From contig JAPOXI010000101.1 of the NCBI GenBank assembly GCA_026707185.1, positions 1-14,963 of the forward strand: a stretch of DNA of 14,963 nucleotides, written 5' to 3'. The notes under the pieces are model-generated. The model had not been told where the DNA came from. It was given only the letters and a program-made list of their open reading frames with translations, and made no database searches. The stretch is from Chloroflexota bacterium (lineage in GTDB: Bacteria > Chloroflexota > UBA11872). Both the position numbers and the translations under genes were made by a program. Within the stretch, counting starts at the first letter, position 1, and each line of letters starts with the position of its first letter. Below, piece after piece: positions 1 through 6,767 of the stretch.

Positions 1-2
1 AG

Positions 3-695
3 CACGTCTTCATCGAAAAGCCGCCCGGCGTCTCCACCTACGAGACCGAGGCCTTTGCCTGGTACGCCGAACAGCACAACTGTCTGACGATGACCGGCTT
101 CAACCGCCGCTTCATCCCCCTGCTCCGCCACTGCAAGTCGGTCGTGGAGGCCGCGGGACCCATCCACATGGCCGCCGCGCGGTTCCACAAGTTCGACACG
201 TGGCCCGACCAGTACGGCTTCTACCGGGGCTCCGTCAGCCACCTGAACTCGGACATCGTCCACGCCGTCGACGCGCTGCGCTTCCTGGCCGGCGGCGAGG
301 TGGTGGAGGTAAACGCCCACACCCGCGCCCTCGGCCGTCCCTACATGAACGTGCATGCCGCGCTAATCGAGTTCTCCACCGGCTGCTCGGGCGTCCTGCT
401 GGCCAGCCGCCGGGCCGGCGCCCGCCGCCACACTTTCGAAATCCACGGCGGCGACGTCTCCGCCTACTGGGAGGACGGCGTCGAGGGCATGATCTATCGC
501 GACGACTCGACCACGCCCGAGGTCGTACGCGGAGCGGACCTGGATGGCGACGTCCGGCACCGCGTCTCGGGCTTCCATGCGGAGAGCCGGCACTTCATGA
601 AATGCATCCAGGCCGGCACCCAACCCCTCACCAACTTCGCCGAGGCCGCCAAGACCATGCGCCTCGTCGACCAAATCGCCGCCGACGTGCGCTAG
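3..695 (+). CDS. Gfo/Idh/MocA family oxidoreductase, 5' end cut by the window
   Basis: NAD(P)-dependent oxidoreductase of the Gfo/Idh/MocA family, which usually acts on sugars, inositols or related polyols. The frame is already open at base 3 and gives 230 residues to the TAG at 693-695. The nucleotide-binding Rossmann half is missing. The visible part opens with HVFIEKPPG, the conserved EKP motif that follows the Rossmann fold. Residues 81-97 (LNSDIVHAVDALRFLAG) match the family's D-x-x-x-H-x-x-D active-site helix, with Asp84, His87 and Asp90. The rest is the alpha/beta substrate-binding and dimerisation domain, ending in the usual helix near VDQIAADVR. An internal ATG at 90 is not the true start, because the motif lies upstream of it. 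The substrate cannot be told. The family call is firm. Confidence 0.9.
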   Translation, partial: HVFIEKPPGVSTYETEAFAWYAEQHNCLTMTGFNRRFIPLLRHCKSVVEAAGPIHMAAARFHKFDTWPDQYGFYRGSVSHLNSDIVHAVDALRFLAGGEVVEVNAHTRALGRPYMNVHAALIEFSTGCSGVLLASRRAGARRHTFEIHGGDVSAYWEDGVEGMIYRDDSTTPEVVRGADLDGDVRHRVSGFHAESRHFMKCIQAGTQPLTNFAEAAKTMRLVDQIAADVR

Positions 696-759
696 CTGAC
701 CCGACCTGGCTCGGAGGTCCATTCCGCGCAGTAGCCGATTGGCCCGCCGGAGCCGCCGC

Positions 760-996
760 TCAGCCGCCGGTCACGGGTCCTGTCAGCTTGTCGACCGCGA
801 TCAGGACGCCGGTGGCAACGCTCACCAGGAACAGCGTCCACATCATCAGGCGGATCTGGACCGCGCTGATCGCTGTAGTCAGCTGAAGCTCGAGGTCCTT
901 AAGGTCAGCCTTGGTCGCGTAGTGCGTAAGGCTACGATCCAACTCCTCACGCAACTCGGCGCGGGTGAGGGCTTCGGCGGTCGTTTCGGCGGACAT
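760..996 (-). CDS. Small coiled-coil protein with C-terminal membrane segment
   Basis: A 78-residue protein of unknown function. Residues about 10-48 are charged and helical with heptad character (RAELREELDRSLTHYATKAD, then LKDLELQLTTAIS). Residues about 50-68 (LMMWTLFLVSVATGVLIAV) form one membrane-spanning helix, followed by a short Gly-rich tail. The layout, including the phrase YATKADLKDLE, resembles the widespread short coiled-coil/TM proteins annotated as DUF1640-like; that is a resemblance, not an assignment. The ATG at 996 is preceded by an AGGGGA Shine-Dalgarno sequence at suitable spacing. It converges on the oxidoreductase with a 64-nt gap. Upstream (997-1214) lies 218 nt in which I see no gene or clear promoter. 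Confidence 0.65.
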   Translation of the reverse strand: MSAETTAEALTRAELREELDRSLTHYATKADLKDLELQLTTAISAVQIRLMMWTLFLVSVATGVLIAVDKLTGPVTGG

Positions 997-1214
997 TCGG
1001 TTCCCCTATCAGAACGCCAGCGTTGAGGTCCGCCCGTCTCAACTCAGGCTTGGGCCAGTTTGGGCGCGGGTCTTCCGCCCTGGAACCCGTTGAACTGTTC
1101 TATCAGCCGCGCTCCGCGTCGTCAATCACGCGACGCACCGACGGACGCCACGGATAACAGGCTTCCCGGCCGGGCACACCGGAACGTGCGCCCGACTCCC
1201 TCAGTCTCGGCGCC

Positions 1215-1427
1215 CTAGCCGCCTTGCAGGTACTCCAGGGCCTTGACGTAGCTGCGGCGTTGGAGGAAGTGGCGGAGTTGGGGCGGGGTGTCAGGGCCCA
1301 GGGACTGGGTCAGCCCGTCCACGTGGCGCAGCGCGGCCTGAAGTTCTGCGGGTGGGCCCGGCGGGGGGCCGATGGCGCGCAGCAGCGTCTCCAGCGCCTG
1401 CGTCAACTCGGCGCGGCCGTCGCTCAT
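1215..1427 (-). CDS. Hypothetical 70-residue protein, second gene after osmC
   Basis: Small soluble protein of unknown function, probably co-transcribed with osmC, whose stop lies 6 nt upstream of this ATG. Its N-terminus is helical (SDGRAELTQALETLLRAIG). A Pro-rich turn (PPPGPPAEL) follows, then a second helix and a basic/aromatic C-terminus containing FLQRRSYVKALEYLQGG. It has no signal peptide, membrane segment or cysteine. The C-terminal pattern, with a conserved-looking RRSY-x-KAL-x-YL, looks like a compact helical adaptor, but I cannot name a family. The tight spacing to osmC supports it being a real gene. Reading through its antisense frame gives only low-complexity products. Confidence 0.6.
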   Translation of the reverse strand: MSDGRAELTQALETLLRAIGPPPGPPAELQAALRHVDGLTQSLGPDTPPQLRHFLQRRSYVKALEYLQGG

Positions 1428-1433
1428 CGGATC

Positions 1434-1880
1434 TCAGCCCGCCAGGGTGGCCTCGACGGAGATATCCACGTTGCCGCGGATGGCGTTGGAGATCGGGCAG
1501 CCGGCCTCGCCTTGCGCGGCCAGGTCTGCGAACCCCGCCTGGTCCAGTCCGGGGACCACGCCTTCCACGCTCAGCGAACTGCTGCCCACCTTGAAGCCTC
1601 CGGCCGGCAGCGGCTCGAACGTCACCGACGCCGACACGCGCAGCTCTTCCGGCGGATGTCCGGCCTCGGCCAGCGTGTGCGAGAAGGCCATGGCGTAGCA
1701 GCTGGCGTGCGAGGCGGCCAGCAGTTCCTCGGGGCTGGTCTTGCCGCCCGGGCCCTCAGTGCGGGCGGGCCAACTCACGGCCTGCGCCGTCAAGGCGCCG
1801 CTTCCCACATCGAACGTCCCCGTTCCTTGAAGCAAGTCTCCGCGCCACACGACGTCGGCTTGTCGAACGATGTCCGCCAT
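1434..1880 (-). CDS. osmC: OsmC/Ohr family peroxiredoxin-like protein
   Basis: Thiol-dependent hydroperoxide reductase of the OsmC/Ohr superfamily, which detoxifies organic and inorganic peroxides in the cytoplasm as a dimer. The 148 residues match the usual family length. Both active-site cysteines are visible: Cys61 in HASCYAMAFS and Cys128 in EAGCPISNAI. Conserved Arg40 (WPARTEG) and Glu51 (TSPEELLAASHA) would complete the site. The T-S-P-E-E-L-L-A-A-x-H-A-x-C-Y-A-M-A segment is characteristic of the OsmC branch. The ATG at 1880 has a GAGAGGG ribosome-binding site. The gene is divergent from the tandem-HTH regulator at 2077, so that regulator is a natural candidate to control it. This is inferred from position only. 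Confidence 0.93.
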   Translation of the reverse strand: MADIVRQADVVWRGDLLQGTGTFDVGSGALTAQAVSWPARTEGPGGKTSPEELLAASHASCYAMAFSHTLAEAGHPPEELRVSASVTFEPLPAGGFKVGSSSLSVEGVVPGLDQAGFADLAAQGEAGCPISNAIRGNVDISVEATLAG

Positions 1881-2034
1881 TGCGTTCCCTCTCTGTCCCA
1901 GGTCCGCGCTGTTCGCGGCGCTGATTGTCGCGTCTGCCGCGCATGCTTACCACACGCGATCCACATCACTGCGCCGCAGCGCCCGCGGGCCACATGGCCG
2001 GTACAGGTTTGGCGGACGAAACACCCCGGCTTGT

Positions 2035-2063
2035 TTGGATGCGACTGGCGGGCTCGCTATAGT
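2035..2063 (+). promoter_or_regulatory. Sigma-70-type promoter for the tandem-HTH gene, giving an almost leaderless transcript
   Basis: TTGGAT (2035-2040) and TATAGT (2058-2063) are separated by exactly 17 bp, a good match to housekeeping -35 and -10 elements. Transcription should start near 2070, only about 7 nt before the ATG at 2077. No Shine-Dalgarno sequence fits in that leader, so translation would be leaderless or nearly so. The box positions are seen directly; the start site is predicted. Confidence 0.55.
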
Positions 2064-2076
2064 GCCTGTCCCCGAC

Positions 2077-2763
2077 ATGGGCTTTGCCAACGCCGTCCGA
2101 CAACTCCGCGAGCAGCGTCGCCTCACGAAGGCGGCGCTTGCCGCGCGTTGCGGCCTGGCCCCGTCCTACCTTTCGCGGCTCGAGAGCGGAGACTACAAGA
2201 GTCCAACCGTCGCGACACTTGTAACGCTGGCGAAGGGCCTTGAGGTCGACCCGCGGGAGCTTCTGGTGCTGGCCGGCTACGTGCCGGACGACATGGCCAG
2301 TACACGCCGGCGCTTTGCCGAAGAGACGATCGCCAGCGTGGCCGAATCGGCCATCCGCTCCATCTCGCGCACCGTCAATTCCACGCTCAACCCCGACCAG
2401 GACGACACCGACGACGAGCAGATTCACGTGGATCGGGGGCTCCTGGCCGAGCGGCTGCGGGCGCGGCGCCTTTCCGGTCGGCTCACGACCCGGCAGGTGG
2501 CGCGAAAGGCCGGTGTCCGCGTAAGCCTGATCACCGACCTCGAAGCTGGCCGCGAACCGTCGACGACCATCGACCTGTCGCAGATCCTCGTCGCGGGGTA
2601 CGCGCTGACGTCCTCCGAGGTGGACGACCTGCTGTTCGAGGTTGGCTTGAGCCAGTTCCTGGCCGACGACATCGTGCTTTCGACCGAATCGCGCCGCATG
2701 ACCCTCGAATTCGCCCGGCTGGCACGCATCCGCGACCGTCACAGCGGGCAAGGTCCGGCCTGA
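2077..2763 (+). CDS. Transcriptional regulator with two XRE-type helix-turn-helix domains
   Basis: Probable DNA-binding regulator, 228 residues. The N-terminal XRE/HTH_3 domain spans about residues 5-68: it starts AVRQLREQRRLTKAALAARC and carries the recognition helix region PSYLSRLESG. A linker (about 75-118) contains an acidic stretch, DQDDTDDEQ. A second HTH follows at about 123-187, starting LLAERLRARRLSGRLTTRQV and continuing VSLITDLEAGREPSTTIDL, the same pattern in diverged form. Residues 188-228 form a helical tail with no ligand-binding domain. The frame is open back to 1870, but the HTH begins directly at the ATG at 2077 and the promoter lies between, so 2077 is the likely start. It is divergent from osmC and could regulate that operon or itself. 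Target and signal are unknown. Confidence 0.8.
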   Translation: MGFANAVRQLREQRRLTKAALAARCGLAPSYLSRLESGDYKSPTVATLVTLAKGLEVDPRELLVLAGYVPDDMASTRRRFAEETIASVAESAIRSISRTVNSTLNPDQDDTDDEQIHVDRGLLAERLRARRLSGRLTTRQVARKAGVRVSLITDLEAGREPSTTIDLSQILVAGYALTSSEVDDLLFEVGLSQFLADDIVLSTESRRMTLEFARLARIRDRHSGQGPA

Positions 2764-2844
2764 TCGGCTAACGCATCTCGTTTCGCCGCTCCCGGACCGC
2801 CGGGGCGCCGGGCGGGCGAGTCTGCTGAATCCCGGCTCCGCCGG

Positions 2845-4665
2845 CTAGCTGCCGACGATCCTGCCGACGGCTATCGAACTCGCGTTGTTGGTGGGCAGGC
2901 CCTGGGCCGTGGTGAAGGCTGTCCACGTTGACCCATCAAAGCTGCCCACGCCGCCGTCGGTCGCTATCCAGATGCGTCCCTGGCCGTCCTCCGCCAGCGC
3001 GCGAACGCTGTTGGACGGCAGGCCCGCGTTCAAGACATTGGACGTGGAGAACTGGTTGTCCTGAAGCCAGCTCACGCCGCGAGAGGTGGCGACCCACACC
3101 GTGCCATCGCTGGCCACGAATATGTCGCGCACGTTATTGCTGCCAAGCCCGTCGCCGGCGCCAAACTGGTCCCAGGTCAGCGGGTTGCCCGTGCGTGTCA
3201 CGCCGCCGTCGCCCGTGCCGAACCACAGGCCGCCGCCCGCATCCACCGCGACGGCCGTGACGTTGTTGCTGACGATGCCCGAATTGCCAGTGTCGTAGAC
3301 GTACCAGACGTCGCTGACCTGGTCGTACAGTACGGCGCCGCCCGCCGTGGCGAACATCAGGCCTCCCGCGGTTCCCGGAATCAGGCTCAGCGCGCGTACT
3401 TCCGAGCTCGGCATCAGGGAGTTATCGGACCGGTACCGCGACCACGTGTCACCATCGAACCCGCTGACCCCCTGCCGCGGATGGGCCATCCAGAGGACGT
3501 CGGTGGTGCGGAGCCCGGCCAGGGCCGCGATGTCGTCCGATCCGATCTCACGGTTGGTGTTCGCCTGGTTGAACGCCACGCCTTGCCCGTCGCGATTCAG
3601 GCGGAAGAGGCCGGCATCCGTCCCGGCCCAAATCTGCCCGTCCCGGTCCACCAGCACGGCCTGGACGCGGTCGGTGCTGAGCACCGAGTTGTCCTTATTC
3701 AGCTGGCGCCAGGTGGTGCCGTCATAGAGCAGGATTCCGGCATCCGTCGTCCCAATCACGATGAGCTCGTCCGACAGCCGCGTTGCCGGTGCCGTGGCCG
3801 TTGGCGCGGGACTGGTTGCCGGGCTTGCCGCCGGGGTGGCCGCTGCCGTGGTCGATGTGCCCGGTGCCGTGAAATCGATGACCTGTGGCGTGTAGGCCTG
3901 CCCGGTCGCCAGTGGCACGGCGGCGCCAAACGCCGCGAAATTCGCCCAGGCATCGTCGGGATACTTCTGGTTCCGCAAGTCGTCACCCAGCAGCCGCAGC
4001 TTTACCGGCGCCTGCGAATCCTGCGGGTGATGTTCCATGACCGCGGCCTGGAAGTACTGCCGCGTGAACCCGGCCGTGGCCGCTGCGATGTGCACGGTGC
4101 CGGCCGCGTTGGTGTCGCGCCGGGCTTCGGTCTTCGGAAAGCCGAACGCCTGCACCCCGCCGAACGCGTTGAAGAAGTCGAGGAACCCGGTGCGAACGCC
4201 TCCGACCGAGAAGTTGGAGACCTTGTGGTTCCACGGCCCGAGTTGCTCGCCGGTGTTGTTGTTGACGGTTCCCGGTTCAACGCCCAGGTCGGGACTGCCG
4301 CCCTGGCCGCCGCCGAAGTAGTCCCACGTAAGCCGACGCTCAAGGACGTAAATGTTGCCCAGGTCTACCCGTCGGTGGAAGTCCACGACGCCCCGCTGGT
4401 AGTACTGCGTGAGCGTTCCGGTCTCCTCAACGTGGACTTCCGAGGTGGGGAAGCCCCAGCGCTGAAGCCCGCCGGTGCGCTCGAAGAATTCCTGAAAGTC
4501 GGCCGTCAGCGTCTCGGCGCCAACCGTGACGCTCAGCCGTGGGACGTTGTGCTGCAAGTCCGCGTTGCCCGGCGCACTGAGGAACGTAGAACTCAGGACC
4601 GTGATTGGCCCAAAGCCGGACGTGACCTGGGCCGTGAGGGTCGCGGGGCCAAGGGCCAGGGCCAC
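2845..4665 (-). CDS. Exported protein: paired GFP-motif modules, Pro/Thr/Ala linker, beta-propeller
   Basis: Large secreted or surface protein of unknown function; 606 residues from the GTG at 4665. Residues about 57-120 and 160-235 are two related modules (FQEFFERTGGLQRWGFPTSE; FLDFFNAFGGVQAFGFPKTE), each with a later aromatic stretch (LTQYYQRGVVDFH; FTRQYFQAAVMEHH). I know this pattern from Chloroflexota envelope proteins. A Thr/Ala/Pro linker spans about 268-296. Residues about 300-606 are repeats of the two-component-regulator-propeller type, with blades ending IWAGTDAGLFRL, LWFGTGDGGV, VWVATSRGVSWL and IWIATDGGVGSF; I count about six or seven. No kinase or receiver follows, so it is not a standard hybrid sensor. 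The frame upstream of the GTG encodes the rest of a signal peptide (VRVTLGIAATALL), so translation probably starts earlier, possibly at CTG 4713-4711 behind AGGAAGG, giving 622 residues. It converges on the HTH gene; the 81-nt gap shows no clear terminator. Confidence 0.8.
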   Translation of the reverse strand: MALALGPATLTAQVTSGFGPITVLSSTFLSAPGNADLQHNVPRLSVTVGAETLTADFQEFFERTGGLQRWGFPTSEVHVEETGTLTQYYQRGVVDFHRRVDLGNIYVLERRLTWDYFGGGQGGSPDLGVEPGTVNNNTGEQLGPWNHKVSNFSVGGVRTGFLDFFNAFGGVQAFGFPKTEARRDTNAAGTVHIAAATAGFTRQYFQAAVMEHHPQDSQAPVKLRLLGDDLRNQKYPDDAWANFAAFGAAVPLATGQAYTPQVIDFTAPGTSTTAAATPAASPATSPAPTATAPATRLSDELIVIGTTDAGILLYDGTTWRQLNKDNSVLSTDRVQAVLVDRDGQIWAGTDAGLFRLNRDGQGVAFNQANTNREIGSDDIAALAGLRTTDVLWMAHPRQGVSGFDGDTWSRYRSDNSLMPSSEVRALSLIPGTAGGLMFATAGGAVLYDQVSDVWYVYDTGNSGIVSNNVTAVAVDAGGGLWFGTGDGGVTRTGNPLTWDQFGAGDGLGSNNVRDIFVASDGTVWVATSRGVSWLQDNQFSTSNVLNAGLPSNSVRALAEDGQGRIWIATDGGVGSFDGSTWTAFTTAQGLPTNNASSIAVGRIVGS

Positions 4666-4806
4666 CAGCAGCGCGGTGGCCGCGATTCCGAGCGTGACGC
4701 GTACGCGGGTCAGGTCCGCGAACCTTCCTTCGTCGCTACGGACGGCTGCGCCTTCAACGACCCCAACCGGGGATACGCAACGTGAGCGCCGCCTCTACCG
4801 ATCAGG

Positions 4807-4812
4807 ATTATA
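4807..4812 (-). promoter_or_regulatory. Consensus -10 box (TATAAT) ahead of the propeller gene
   Basis: Reading the minus strand, positions 4812-4807 spell TATAAT exactly, which is rare by chance in such GC-rich DNA. A transcript would begin near 4800, about 87 nt ahead of the proposed CTG start. No convincing -35 lies 16-19 bp upstream, and there is no TGn extension. It is therefore a candidate only. Confidence 0.4.
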
Positions 4813-4841
4813 TGTACTGCCCCGAGCTCCGCCAGCCCTTC

Positions 4842-4952
4842 CTAGCCCACCGCCAGGCCAACGACGATCACGACAAGGGTCAGACCGAGGCCCAGGCTCA
4901 GGCTGGTGACCAGATCGCGACGCAAATGCGGCAGGGAAGGCAACGACGCCAT
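4842..4952 (-). CDS. Putative 36-residue single-pass membrane peptide
   Basis: Short minus-strand reading frame with ATG at 4952 and stop at 4842. It starts MASLPSLPHLRRDLVTSLSL and runs straight into a hydrophobic helix (LGLGLTLVVIVVGLAVG) to the end. The basic pair RR just ahead of the helix predicts the N-terminus inside and the C-terminus outside. The frame is open further upstream to 5108, but that part is Arg/Ala/Pro low-complexity and overlaps the rhomboid gene. It lies on the same strand as rhomboid and parB, 139 nt after the rhomboid stop. There is no clear Shine-Dalgarno sequence. It could be a real tail-anchored mini-protein or a chance frame; hydrophobicity in an otherwise Arg-rich stretch is the main argument for it. 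Confidence 0.35.
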   Translation of the reverse strand: MASLPSLPHLRRDLVTSLSLGLGLTLVVIVVGLAVG

Positions 4953-5091
4953 GCTTCGCGCGCGGCTGACGGCTGCAGCGGGTCGCTCCGTGGCGGGTGA
5001 CGGTCGGTCTGCGCCTGCCGCAGGCGGTTCCGGCCGACGCACCGCGCGGCGAATCGGCGCCCGGCGCCGCCGTCGCGTCGAGCGGCGTCGG

Positions 5092-5733
5092 TTAGCCACC
5101 GGCCCCACCTCGCCTGCGCCATCGTCGGATTTCCCACCGCACGAGCAACCCTCCCACGAGCCCTATCGCGAACCCTGCAAGATGAGCTTGCCACGCCACG
5201 TCGGGGTCCAGCACCTGCGGGGCCTGGGCCAGGGCGCCGATGACCTGGGCCGCCAGCCATAGACCTCCGGCCAGCAGCCCGCCCCAACCACCAACCGTTA
5301 CCACGCCGATCAGGCCGGCCACGCCGGCACTGGCGCCGATGGTGGGAACAATGGATCCGCTATTCCACAGGGCGTGGAAAAGTCCGCCGCCGACGACGGC
5401 CGCCGTCCAGACCGCGGCAAAGCGCCAGGCGCCAACCGCCCGCTCCACCATGGAGCCCAGGACAGCGACGAAGGCCATGTTGACCGCCAGATGGGCCAGA
5501 TTGCCGTGGAGGAACGAGGAGGTCAGCAGCGTCAACGCATAGGGCGACGGCGATCCGTGGATCGAGAACGCGTTGCCCTGAAACAGCACGGCAGGGATCA
5601 AGCCATATCGGTAGAACCACTCGTGCCCGGCAGCTCCCTGGACGAATTGCAGCGCGAACACGGCACTGTTGAGCGCAATGAGCGCCACCGTGACTGATTT
5701 CAGCCTCCACCCGGCGTGCCGCAGACGCTTCAC
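5092..5733 (-). CDS. Rhomboid family intramembrane serine protease
   Basis: Integral membrane protease that cleaves substrates within or next to the bilayer; 213 residues, a six-helix core of usual bacterial size. The first helix is at about 13-32. The HGNLAHLAVNM motif (His76, His81, Asn85) supplies the oxyanion side chains. Ser135 in TIGASAGVAGL is the predicted nucleophile, and His184 in AHLAGF completes the dyad. The usual G-x-S-G is G-A-S-A here, an Ala in place of the second Gly. The C-terminus is Arg-rich (VRWEIRRWRRRGG). The start is GTG at 5733, 9 nt after the parB stop, with no strong separate ribosome-binding site, so it is probably translationally coupled to parB. Substrates are unknown. 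Placement next to parB may be operonic convenience. Confidence 0.88.
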   Translation of the reverse strand: MKRLRHAGWRLKSVTVALIALNSAVFALQFVQGAAGHEWFYRYGLIPAVLFQGNAFSIHGSPSPYALTLLTSSFLHGNLAHLAVNMAFVAVLGSMVERAVGAWRFAAVWTAAVVGGGLFHALWNSGSIVPTIGASAGVAGLIGVVTVGGWGGLLAGGLWLAAQVIGALAQAPQVLDPDVAWQAHLAGFAIGLVGGLLVRWEIRRWRRRGGAGG

Positions 5734-5742
5734 GGGGTGATG

Positions 5743-6513
5743 TCAGTCGGGGAGCAGCGTGCTCAGCAAGGAGTCGAGATCCTCAGGGTCGCGATACTCG
5801 ATTTGGATGCGACCACGGTTCCGCGTGCCCACAAACCGAACGCGCGTGCCCAGGTGCCATTGCAGGCGTTCGGCGACATGGTCCAGTTCGATATCGGGCG
5901 GCTGCGCTTTCTTGAGCACACGACGTGACGCCCGCTCGGCCTCCCGGAGATTGAGGCGCCCGGTCAGCATTCGATGGAAGAGCCGCTTCCGCATCACCTT
6001 GTCGGCAATGCCCGCCAGGGTGCGGCCGTGACTCTCCGTGATGCGGCCTTCGGCCAGCGCCTGCTGCATGGCGTCGTCCAGTTTCTGCAATCGCAGGGTA
6101 TTGGCAACGGTCGACCGGCTGAGACCCACCGCCTCGGCTACCTGGGCCTGCGTCATGCCGAAGCCGTCCAGCAACGCCTGGTACGCGTGCGCACGTTCCA
6201 TTGGCCCCAGATCGGTTCGCTGCAAGTTTTCCACCAGCGCCAGCTCAACTCGCCGCCGCGCGTCCGCGGCGACGATCGTGACCGGGACCTCGGACAGGCC
6301 CGCGGTGCGCGCGGCGCGCCAGCGGCGCTCACCGGCGACAAGCAAAAAGTGTCCGGGCCTGGTAGGCGAGGGCGTGACCAGCAGTGCCTGCAGGATGCCG
6401 AAACGCTCAATGGACTCCGCCAACGCCTGTAACGCTTCGGCATCGAACTGCCGGCGCGGCTGCTGGGGATTGGGTGCGATGCGGTCAAGCGGAACCTGCC
6501 GACGGTCAGTCAC
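5743..6513 (-). CDS. parB: Chromosome-partitioning protein ParB
   Basis: CTP-dependent DNA clamp that loads at parS sites and organises the origin region for segregation. The 256 residues are typical. The N-terminal domain shows IAPNPQQPRRQF (about 12-24), GERRWRAA (about 61-68) and ALVENLQRTDLGPMERAHAY (about 91-110); the GERR and ENLQR boxes form the CTP site. A helix-turn-helix follows (MTQAQVAEAVGLSRSTVANT, about 119-138). The C-terminal segment (about 205-256) is the dimerisation domain. The start is GTG at 6513 with a weak ribosome-binding site; no better in-frame start precedes the conserved domain. It lies 501 bp beyond the dnaA stop, on the other side of the DnaA boxes. No parA/soj gene and no convincing parS site occur in this window. 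Confidence 0.95.
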   Translation of the reverse strand: MTDRRQVPLDRIAPNPQQPRRQFDAEALQALAESIERFGILQALLVTPSPTRPGHFLLVAGERRWRAARTAGLSEVPVTIVAADARRRVELALVENLQRTDLGPMERAHAYQALLDGFGMTQAQVAEAVGLSRSTVANTLRLQKLDDAMQQALAEGRITESHGRTLAGIADKVMRKRLFHRMLTGRLNLREAERASRRVLKKAQPPDIELDHVAERLQWHLGTRVRFVGTRNRGRIQIEYRDPEDLDSLLSTLLPD

Positions 6514-6603
6514 GCTCTGTGCTGCTCGGCCGGCCGACGTCAGACTGGTGACCTTCCAAAAGTGCCGGGCGCGCGATCCAGAGCGCCCCCTCTGTATACT
6601 GGA

Positions 6604-6632
6604 AGATTACGGGGTTCCTACCTGCCTGTCCA
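6604..6632 (-). promoter_or_regulatory. Candidate parB promoter
   Basis: On the minus strand, TGGACA (6632-6627) and TAATCT (6609-6604) are separated by 17 bp. Transcription would start near 6597, giving a leader of about 84 nt before the parB GTG. A second -10-like TATACA lies just downstream (minus strand, about 6598-6593). This would let parB and the rhomboid gene be transcribed independently of dnaA. Confidence 0.45.
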
Positions 6633-6717
6633 TCGTGGGCGCGGCAATCTCGCGCTTCCTTCCCAGTGTCTCGGCTTCCCGGGCAGGCGTGGACGGGTGT
6701 TCGTACTGTCACGCTGC

Positions 6718-6767
6718 ACATGGATGTTTCTACCACGAATCGGAAAAGGTAGATACAAAGATCCGCC
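6718..6767. other. AT-richer patch, possible DNA unwinding element
   Basis: 28 of 50 bases are A or T by hand count, well above the surroundings. The patch includes CGGAAAAGGTAGATACAAAG. It lies about 180 bp from the strong DnaA boxes, which is far for a classical unwinding element, so the assignment is tentative. Confidence 0.35.

Noticed and set aside
127..156. Asn in place of His in the PBP EDxxFYxHxG box (residues 127-136 of that protein) as a loss-of-function sign
   Set aside because: The catalytic Glu and the downstream GASTITQQ motif are intact, and from memory Asn is common here in related phyla. Coordinates given are only nominal; the site lies near 10049-10078.
1164..1178. Palindrome CCCGGCCGGG as a terminator after the osmC operon
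   Set aside because: No room for a loop and no T-tract; likely chance in GC-rich DNA.
1870..2076. N-terminal extension of the HTH regulator starting at 1870
   Set aside because: It overlaps the start of osmC, has no conserved character, and a good promoter lies between it and the HTH domain.
2430..2445. CACGTG-centred sequence (ATTCACGTGGAT) as a parS site
   Set aside because: It differs from the canonical 16-bp parS at about five positions, is not a clean palindrome and lies inside the second HTH coding region. Other CACGTG-like spots match even less.
3481..4785. Long plus-strand open frame (434 codons) opposite the propeller gene
   Set aside because: Arg/Gly-rich, no domain, antisense to a gene with clear repeats; typical shadow frame in GC-rich DNA.
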